A stretch of DNA of 64,000 nt, taken from assembly GCF_037126465.1 (NCBI RefSeq), contig NC_088202.1:97371962-97435961 (forward strand), given 5' to 3'. Origin of the DNA: Ornithodoros turicata (lineage: Eukaryota; Arthropoda; Arachnida; Ixodida; Argasidae). The notes under the pieces are model-generated. The model was not told where the DNA came from. It did not search any database and was given only the letters and a program-made list of their open reading frames with translations. The translations under genes and the position numbers were made by a program. Of the stretch, positions 55,229-64,000 are shown in pieces. Numbering within the stretch: position 1 is the first letter of the stretch; every line of letters starts with the position of its first letter.

Positions 55229-58200
55229 CTGTCAGAAAAAGCACACAGTTGGATTAACCACGCCCCAAACAGTTGCTTTTCGGAATAATGAAACCAGGTC
55301 ACATTCACGCAGGGCAAAACAAGAAAGCTGGAGGCTGTTCATAAATCATTTTCAAACACATAGAAGTGCATTGTTAATGAAACTCGGTGTGGCTTCATGA
55401 GACCTTTTGCACCATTGTACAAATTCGGGAAGCTTTTCCTGGCGCCACGACGCTGAAATTGCTCGTCGTCTTAAAGGGCCATTACGTTTTGTCCTCGTGC
55501 GCTCCTTTAAAATTGCTAGAAGGTTTGCCATATATTTTACGTCGGTCTTGCCTATTCTGAATGTGAGAGCAGAAACTGCGTCCAGGCTTAATGTAGCAGA
55601 GCAATTCTCCAGCATAGTGTGGCGTGCCCCGCAGAATTATGGAAGCAGCATCAAGTTATGTTTGCGTATCTTCTTGACTTAGACAGCATCGGCAGTACGC
55701 TGTGAAGATGCGCTTACAAAACTGCACTCATGGTGCCTAACGTATTACGGAAACGGCTTACCTGTGAGTTTCTAGATAAATGAATTTGCGAATTCTATTA
55801 GTGGATATGTATCTCAATTTTTTAGGGTATATGAAAATTATATATTATTGTATATAACTAATACATTGCCCATAGTTCAGTCAACCTCAGGGCGGTTGGC
55901 ATGCTCTATCTCTGCTGTGTTTGCAGATATTGAGCATATGATCATGGACTGTGATCTGTATTGTAACACTAGAGAGGTCTCCGAGATCGGGCGAAAAACT
56001 GAGGAAGCGTACACGTTGGCTGCAGTACTTGGTCCCTGGCCCAATACCATGCAGGTACTAATACCATGAGACACAAACACAGCGCTTTCTAAGGGACATG
56101 GTCTCCTCTACACCCCAAAACGATTTTATGCCTTGTGGAATGGCATTACCTGGTCATGAGGGGTTCACGTGGCGACTGTTGGATTAGTGCGATGAATGTT
56201 CCGCGGTGATACGTGAAGATGTGATGTGCCGATGAATGAGAAGATTCACGCGGCGCACGAAATTATGTCATACCAAGGACTTTGGTGACTATTCACCTAT
56301 TCGCTCGTCATTACATATCGCATACGGTTCCAGTAAGCCCTAGGTCAGTGAGCATCACACTAAGTGGCAAATCTCATTCGTCGTCACGTCATGTATTTGT
56401 TGTTGTTGTTGCTGTTGAGAGCGTTCACTGTTGTTTAAAGGCACCGTAAAGCAGTAGAGATGCAATCACAGAACATTGATTTTTTTATAGCCCCAGTATA
56501 CTCTTACGTCACAATTTTCGTCTCAATTACACTCATAGTTTTCAGAAAATTTAATGGAAAGTTGCCGGCAATAGTGTGTTCAAGTGGTCACAAACTAAGC
56601 ATTGCTCGTCAAGTACGACGGCAAAACAACATTACGTGCGGACAACACTGCGTCTGACACGAAAAAAGTTGTCTATACATGTCGGCTACGCAGCCATCAG
56701 GGGCAGCAAGTCAGCCGGGAGTATAGATCACTGTTGCTTTACGTATTTGCGATTATTTTCACCAGACGGTGCCCCGAGCCGTTTTACCTCGCAATTAACA
56801 GCGAAGCAAATTGACAATATTATATCTTCTTTGTCACGTGAGTATAACTTGTTGCGCTGGGCTTACCAGTAACAAGCGGTTAAACCATAAAAACTGCCTA
56901 TCTGTTGCTTTACGATACCTTTAAGAAAAGGCTAAAGAGGATGATACGCTTCTGCATTTGTTCTGACTTCTGAACCTTAGTTCCACTTCTACAATAATAA
57001 TCATAACAACAAAAAGAGGGACAATGAATTTAGAAGACTCCTGAAATAGCACATTGCGTCGCGGTTCATGGTGCATTTTTTAAGGTGAAGAAGAAAATAA
57101 CTCGTTCAGCGATACAGCTCTTTCTCTGGAACGCGCACGTACTAGTGGTCGATTCTACGCACAGAGCTGTAATTGCTGTAAAATTGTAAAGGGGATGTAG
57201 TTTCACTTCAATTTCGTCTACCCATACGCTTCTTAAATCCAAAGAAACCGTTCACCATGTCTCCTGAAACATTGTGACGCCAAGTGGCGAAGAAAAGTCG
57301 CTCTGTGAAATAAGCCTGCCGGTTAATTCCAAGAAAAACAAGTTAGCAACAGCTGTTGTAAAAGTGGAGTCAGAAGGTAACGCGCGTGTTCTTGGAGACA
57401 ATTCTGGAAGAGCGTCTATGCATGCCTGCGAGGAAGTTGCACTGAACGCTTACTGTTGTTTTATTCGCTATCGCCTTATCTCCTCAACCAGAAACGCTTC
57501 CAGTGTGAAGCGTTGAAACACAGACAAAACTCGCACGGCTTATGCATTGCCATTCTCTAATGGCGCACACATTTCGCGCAACGTACGTACATGGGCCACC
57601 GCTAGGTGCACAGGCCAACTAGGCAAACAGAGCAGAGTTAATGTCAACTGTCTATAGTCGTGTTCAACTTAAGGAAGGAAAGTAAACCGATTCCGTCAGC
57701 TCTCAAACTATTACTGCGCCACAGATAGCAAGGCTGGACAGAGAGAGGTCACGCTCCCTCCTGCGTCAGATAATGTAATCCATTATACTCATACTGTTAC
57801 CGTATTGGCTGTTAAGACCGCCCGTGTGACTCAGCGCTGCGGCAGAAAGTGCTCTCCCCTACTGATGGCCCATGGTGGCGCTGCAGTATTTCTCCTGGCG
57901 TGTTTTTGCGTTCTCCTTATCTCCAACAGAGCATATAGTTGACGGACAAGATTTCTCTTCCTTATTATGTTGAACACGGCCACAGCCCTTACGACTACTA
58001 GAGGTAGACGCCATTAGCAAGATATTTTGATGACCAGCTCACCCATAGGTATAGATGCTTATGACTCTTTTCTTTTTTTTCTTTTTTTTTCTGCGCCATG
58101 TTTTCCATCGAGAATATTGCTCAGAGGTAAAACACAAGTCAAATCTAGCCATTGTTATTTGTGCTGCCAGGTGCGCTCTACACTGTGTCAACACGTTCAC

Positions 58201-58915
58201 AGCGTCTGCACATTTTTTTTTCTCAAGCGCACACGCGACACATAACGGGGCAGGCAGCATCTGGTGAGCATGATGGAAAATATCCCGGGCATTGATAGTG
58301 CGTCAAAATCTTGGTCGATAAAGTGTGCGTCCAACTACTTCTTGTTGCTGCCAGCTTCCCGATTTTGCTTTTCTTGTCCACCCTGCTGCGATACAGACTT
58401 GAATTCTACAGTCTATAATTGGGCAACACCTGGGTAACGCAGTTAGTAGTAGTTACGCAGTTAGAGTTACATTTTACAGTTGCTTTAACCAAAAGGGATA
58501 ACTAGTTGCAGTTATATGTTGTAATGTTCCTTCCCGAAGGAACCCAATACTAAACTCTTACATCTTCTTTCTTGTTCGTGGCCTGCCCTCTCGTCTTCCT
58601 CGTTGGCACCTTACATATGATACTTAGATAGTACTACACAAGACTGGGACAGATTCATGTCCTTTATCCGCTTTTTTCACGTAAGGGCGTGAATCCGACG
58701 TACTCTTTCTGTTTCTGGCGAACAAACGTTACGCCCACTTTGTGAAAACAGGACTTCAATTTAAAAAAAATTCAATTTGTTGGGATAGAAGAACGACTAA
58801 AATAGTCGTGAGACGTAACCAAAATTCTGTGAAGGTGAATTCGACTGACGCCCTAATTTTGAGGCAAAAATTTTTAACACGTTATAGGTGAAACACCATG
58901 TATGTAAGTACTTAC
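55229..58915. other. Intron sequence, no further exon found
   Basis: Holds a (TTG)n tract (~56398-56415), T-rich runs (58070-58090) and a fragment of the AGTTACAGTTAC MITE family (58425-58530). Short ORFs such as 55352-55615 (minus) have no support. Confidence 0.5.
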
Positions 58916-58943
58916 TTTTCTGTTGGACTGGGTTGTTGGGATC
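58916..58943 (-). CDS. Receptor tail, 28-nt microexon
   Basis: ACTCCACTTTTCAG acceptor and AAAA|GTAAGT donor surround 28 nt. It enters in phase 1 from the TM exon (G|GA) and leaves in phase 2, giving GSQQPSPTE plus a split Lys codon. Including it is what brings the TM exon and exon 3 into one frame. Skipping it would shift the frame, so it should be constitutive unless partner exons are also alternative. Confidence 0.8.
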
Positions 58944-58997
58944 CTGAAAAGTGGAGTAAAAGAACATTGCCGTTAAGAGACTCACTTCGGCGTAAGA

Positions 58998-60114
58998 CAG
59001 TGGTGGGAAAAGTACATCGAAATTGTACTGTGTAACATTATTCGTACTTTAGGTACACTTCTCCTTCATTTATTGTTGTTGTTGTTGTTGTACTTTAGGT
59101 ACAGCAAAAGCAATTTAAATGTACTTAGAGTAACGAACAAGGTATTAGGTAAATTACTTTAAAGTGCCCATCAAGTATGTCGCATATTTAGTTTCATAAC
59201 TCGACGTTTCGCCGTAGCTGCAATATTTAAGACAGTAATACGTTCGGTTTTTCGCAAAATTCTAGCAAGCATTTCTTCGTAAGTGCTACTGATGAAGTGA
59301 ACCAGATAGCACGATTTGCATTTACGTACCACCAGCCAATCAGCTGCTCTACTGCAAAGTATTATGATGGCCTGGCTTAACTGTCTGCCCAATGCACAGT
59401 GTTCTGGTACTAATCTCTGAGTATAATATGCAAAGAGGTAGGATTTCAGACAGAAAACTATATAAACCAACAAAGTTTTCTAAGCATTCCCCACTGAAAT
59501 ATTAGAGGTTCTCTTAAATTAATTAAGAGTATAAAAAACGTTCTTTGTTTATGTAGCTTTGTTATTGCATTGTACTATGTCAACGAGGTAAAACGAAAGC
59601 ATATGTGCTCCTCAGCATCTTCCTTTTCGATCACATAATAATTAAAATTTGAAAGAGAATGACTATTAATTGCCAAAAGAGTAAACAGTGTAAGCGAAGC
59701 AATAGAATCACGTATTTGGAGCACAGAAACCTCAGAGCACAGAACACTGCAGGTTTGTGTCTCTGTCCGTCCTAATCTCGCTCGTCCTGTCTCCGTGCTA
59801 CAGTTACATTATGAACTATTACCAACTTCCCCGCTTTATGAGCACTGATGAGTGCAGAATGCGCAGGCCCTCGTTACTGTGTGTATGATTGAAATGTGCG
59901 GGCCGTTGAAAAATTTGCGCGATACATAAAAACATATTTATTGGTATTTACCGATTTTTGTCTACAGTCCAAGTTGGGCAAATGAGTACTTGATGGGAAA
60001 GTACCAGAGAGAAGTAGTTTTACGGCACGAAATTACACGTTCTCAGAAATGTACTTAAAATAGTATTTGAGTACTTGTTACTCAAATACTTGGTACATGT
60101 ACTCCCCATCACAG
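58998..60114. mobile_element. Non-autonomous hAT element filling an intron
   Basis: Inverted ends CAGTGGTGGGAAAAGTACAT (left) and CTGTGATGGGGAGTACAT (inward from the right), continuing as GTACTT-rich sequence. The flanking 8 bp are GCGTAAGA and CCGTAAGA, a target duplication with one mismatch. The element spans 1117 of the 1245 bp between the microexon and the TM exon. No transposase. Confidence 0.85.
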
Positions 60115-60188
60115 CCGTAAGATAAAGCATGATATTAGACTCTGAATGCAGAGTTATGCGATATCTAGACTGCGGGGATAGGAATTAC

Positions 60189-60314
60189 CTGTGTCGTGGT
60201 CTCCCGTGCGCATGCGCATAATGATAGCGATGATGATAGCAACCAGTATCAGTGCCCCAACTCCTCCGATCAAGACGCCAAGCAGGGGACTCATAGCAAG
60301 ACCAATAAGGTCAC
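60189..60314 (-). CDS. Receptor transmembrane exon
   Basis: Acceptor CCATTGCAG and donor GACACAG|GTAATT, 126 nt, entering and leaving in phase 1. It encodes DLIGLAMSPLLG, then ~24 uninterrupted hydrophobic residues (VLIGGVGALILVAIIIAII) closed by MRMR, a stop-transfer signal, and GDHDT. Small-residue GxxxG-like spacing (GVLIGGVGA) is typical of single-pass helices that pair in the membrane. A phase-1 entry is the usual boundary after an Ig or fibronectin-III domain. It is therefore the membrane anchor of a type I receptor, probably a cell-surface adhesion or guidance protein. The extracellular part would lie to the right and is not in the window. Confidence 0.87.
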
Positions 60315-63300
60315 CTGCAATGGTTTCGTGTGCAGTTGTTAGAACAGAGATGCAGCCGCATGCAACAACCAGGAGGGCATTCTGGGAACACGCAAACTCA
60401 ACTGCTCTATGCAGTGTCAGAAGCAGTGCAGCAATGCATTGTGTACAACGTCAACAGACACTCGAATAACTGATTATGGATGCTTTCGAACGAGATATCT
60501 GTCGGTCAGAAAAGATACACAGGCAGTTCTAAAAGCAGTGTTCGACGGCTGCTGTTTTATGATGTGGAAATTAAAAGCATGTAAAAAACGAAAGACGCGG
60601 GATTCATGATGAAAAACCCCGAGACTAGGTAACGTAGAAAGAACACACAGAAACAAGATCCTTGAGGCCTTGTTTGTGTGTGTCCTTTTTACGTTCCCTA
60701 CTCTCGTATGAAAAGCTCACTGCTCTACACTGGAAAGGGGAGAGATTCTATCATCACATCGCCGGATGCCCGAAGCTGTGTTATAAAGAGTATTTGCATA
60801 GTGAGCTCAGGACAAGAAAATATACCGTTCACAAATGGGAATGGAAATGCGAACAGAAACGGAGCGCATCTGAATGAGGGTAGAGCCTGGTACGCAGATC
60901 CCATTTAATGGAATGAATGAAGGCGCAACTTACAGAAGGCGATTTGCGAAAAATTCCAACGACGACCTCGTTTCAGGGGGAACAGATATTTACTATGGGA
61001 CTGCAGGAATGTGTTGGGAAGGAATTCGTGTAAAGGAGAGAATAGCTGCAGCCTAAGAGGCACAGGTCTCATTGGCGGAAGATCTACCATGTGGGGTTAT
61101 CGATGGTGCATGCACTTTCTTCACACGTGATTTTTTATTACTTACTTTCTTTCTACACGCTGGTCACGGGTTGACAACCCATAAGATTTTCACCGACACA
61201 AGACCTGTTTTCAATGTGAACTAATAAGTACATCAACATCTGGCGTTGTACAACTAAGTACCTTGGAACGTATAATTCGCTCGCGTCATTTTATGACGAA
61301 ATTGGATATATTCTAACTAGTAGTACAAACTTCTGTGATCACTAATAGTGAAAACAACAAAAGGAAGCTCTTTAAATAAATGACGTCATTGCAGCTGGGG
61401 CTCCGCCGCAGGTGCCTCCCTACCCTTTAACACTTATTTAAGTGATTTATCCCTTTATAAGCAGTTGCTTTATTTTTCCCACCCCAATTTCCGCACCCCT
61501 GTTATTTGACACTTGCTTCGTGGCAGTGAGAAGTTTAATTCCTGTTTTATCGAGGTTGGATGAAGTTACATATACCTGACGTTCTTATCCACGCAATAAA
61601 ACACCGACATATTATCAGAGCACTGAGGAAGCACCCCCTCCCCCCAAATTACTCTTCCTTCTTTCCTTCTTTAGCTGCGGCGTATTCAGCAACGAATAAA
61701 GTGAGCTTCCGCGAAAGAACTGCAGGCACAGGTGGCCTAATGCGCATGCCTTTGCAAAAACCTTCCGCTCTTGGAAACAGCGTATCCGGGAATGGTAGAA
61801 CGCCGTGACGTAGCAAGGTCCCCGGGCATGTGACCCGCGACGTAGTCCGGCGCAGCTCAAGCGGGAAGAGAGAAACAAAGATGAAAGGCGCGGGGGCTTT
61901 TTCACGGCACGTCAGAACCGTGTCGGCCGTCCGCGGCTGCTTTCTCCGATATTTTTCTTTTTTTTATGTGATTTTGAAGTGATGAAACACCGTGCAGCGA
62001 AAATATTTTGCGTGGTGACTTCTGATGGACAGCTTGACGAATGAGACATGGTTACAAGCCACGTTAAATTTCACTTTATGGCTCGTGTAACATACTCCAC
62101 GTTCGTTGCACTCATTCATGTCCATACTCCTTTGTTCCTGGAGTATAGTCTCAAGGCAGAATGCACTCTCTCACATACTAGGAAGTAAAGTCTAACGCAG
62201 CTATCGGAACCGTTTTGAATGTCTCGTCAACATCATGAAACAAAGTGAGAGGCTACCACACCTGAACGAGGCTCGCTTTATAATCTTACAACGCAGGCAC
62301 ACAATGAGGACCCATTTTCTGGTGCTGTATACTACGCGCACTCAGCGAGCCGTGTGGCAAGTGCACGCCCGCGATCCCTGCAAAATTTAAAGATGCTACG
62401 AAACAGCGAGTAAAGAGCAGAGTGTCTGTATTCGCATTATTCGGTACGCTCTTGAGGCATCTAAGCAGGTACGCAAAGAGGAGATGTCTCTGACAGTTGG
62501 TGAGATGGAAATTTTCATATCCAGCTCCAGTTTGCGAAAAATATTTCATGGATGGGATGTATGGCCTGACGAAAAATGTGAGCAAACAACTTTTTGCTTT
62601 AGCTGTATATTTACTTAATCTTAGTGCACCGTGCGTTTCTCAAAACAGCAAAACACGCCCTGAAGAGAAACTCTGCAACCGTGTGCGTAAGGCATTTCCT
62701 CACTCTTCCTAAGTGGTTGTACATCTTAGTTGGTCCTCAAAAGCAAGCAAAAGCCCGCGCCGCCTTCTTCTTTCTTCTACTTCAGAATTTCTTCACAAGG
62801 AATATCCACACACCAACTGAGATGGTTCATTGAAAAAAATGCTGTCACTGAAGGTAAAGTTGAAAAGGGAGCGAAAGAAAAATGAAAAAGAAAGAAAAAA
62901 TGAAAGAGAAAGGGGAAAGAGGAAAACGGGAAAGGGAGAAGAGCTCCCTGATACCGTCGACAGGGTAGGAGAGAATGAGTTCGCTCCGGACTTTCTGGCT
63001 CCTGCGCCATCGGTATGGTACTCTCTCACCTGAGAGGCGGCATTTGCTAGGCAATGCAGCGCGTTTCAAAGCGCTCATAAACGCATATTCGTGTCTTATA
63101 CCCAGGCTATCACATGGGCAGTCCTCAATGAGCATTGAAACGGATGACCATTGAACCATAGCCTTGTATAAAAAACGGAGTCCGGCCATTAGGAGGAGTG
63201 AAAAACAGGCAAGACCTGTCAATCAAATTGAGCAGTTTTTCTTGGCTGCTGTTTCCTATGCGGGCCGCCATTACCTCAATTTTTTCCCGAAAATGGCGGC

Positions 63301-64000
63301 GTAGCGTGGAACGGCGAAGTGAGAATTTCATGCCAAAAGTTTTTCACAACATACTTTAATTGTATTCCGTAAGTGTACCTTCTGTTGCGATTATCCTGCA
63401 AATCACCTCTAAATTACGCTCCAGAGTCGATGTTTAGGTGAATAGAATATGTTTCGTTGTCCTTCTTAGGCTTAGTAAAGAGAGCGACCGCAAGCAATAA
63501 GCAAGCACAACGGATGCCGAAAAAAATTGCATTTGGTGACAGACTTTTATTCGTAAACACGCCTTTGCCCGTTCTTGAATCAATTTTGTTATGCTTCATA
63601 GTCAAAATATGTGTAATACCGGCAGTCTACTCCAACAAGCGGTTCTGCAAGCAAGCAGTTCTGCTGTTCTGCGTCTTCCCGACGTGCCCTTCTCCTTCCA
63701 GATGCCGGTGACAAAAGTGGCCGCAAAACTCATTATGATGGTAGCTTCCCAGGGAATATTCCATTCAATCCAATCCAATCCAGTTTCCCGAAAATACCGG
63801 CACCCGTGAATACAGGTGAAGTATAGCTTGGATAGCCCTGGATTAATAGCGAACTGTATCTTGGCTCTTGATTGGCCAGAGAGATCTAAGTGTGTGGAGA
63901 TCTAGTTATATCGGCAGGTCCCATTAATTGCCAAATTCATTTTATTCTACACTGCACTGCATTCAACATGCCCGTAGCGCCACCAAGGGTGTAATGCGTC
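60315..64000. other. Upstream intron of the receptor gene, no exon found
   Basis: I looked on the minus strand for Ig/FN3-like exons with Cys-Trp-Cys patterns and found none. A purine-rich tract lies at 62850-62945. The remaining short ORFs lack support. Confidence 0.45.

Noticed and set aside
61560..63809. Ectodomain exons of the receptor
   Set aside because: No minus-strand segment shows Ig or fibronectin-III signatures with flanking splice sites.

Overview
This is a repeat-rich eukaryotic nuclear window. No bacterial or viral gene order, operon, rRNA or CRISPR array is visible. It has GT-AG introns, tRNA-derived SINEs, relic non-LTR retrotransposons, several DNA transposons with target-site duplications, and long degenerate satellites. 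The SINE body and tail sequences and the LINE proteins look, from memory, like those of tick (Ixodida) genomes. No database search was possible, so the organism is an inference.

Left third (1-14000): a degenerate 10/20-bp satellite (consensus near CTTCAGGTGACTCCAGACGT) fills most of 1-6660. It is punctuated by a conserved ~270-390-bp module that recurs at least four times, so module plus array forms a ~2-kb composite unit. A 263-bp MITE, a minus-strand RNase H relic and a 51-bp-period array (~8000-8565) interrupt it. Inverted fragments of the same satellite reappear at 8916-9140 and 11965-12190. The rest up to 15.6 kb is mostly unannotatable, with a few simple arrays.

15.66-21.3 kb: a plus-strand I-group-like LINE relic (gag zinc knuckles, split endonuclease, RT lacking its catalytic core, RNase H, C-terminal zinc finger), followed immediately by a ~125-bp tandem array of six units.

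21.46-29.80 kb: a large imperfect palindrome with arms of ~3.5 and ~3.1 kb and a 1.7-kb AT-rich spacer. Inside are protein-like ORFs of unknown function, two of which join in frame across a consistent 67-nt intron.

31-64 kb: the one convincing host gene runs right to left. Six exons (60314 down to 37164) encode a transmembrane helix and cytoplasmic tail of a single-pass receptor. All five introns keep the reading frame, and one exon is only 28 nt. The last exon has an in-frame TGA followed by C, then 142 more open, protein-like codons, suggesting stop-codon readthrough or a recent nonsense change. The ectodomain must lie beyond the right edge. Introns and 3' flank hold TEs: two hAT-like elements with 8-bp target duplications, a Mutator-like element with ~190-bp inverted repeats carrying a small two-exon ORF, a TTAA-type element with CAG/CTG-rich ends, a CR1/L2-like LINE 3' fragment and several SINE copies.
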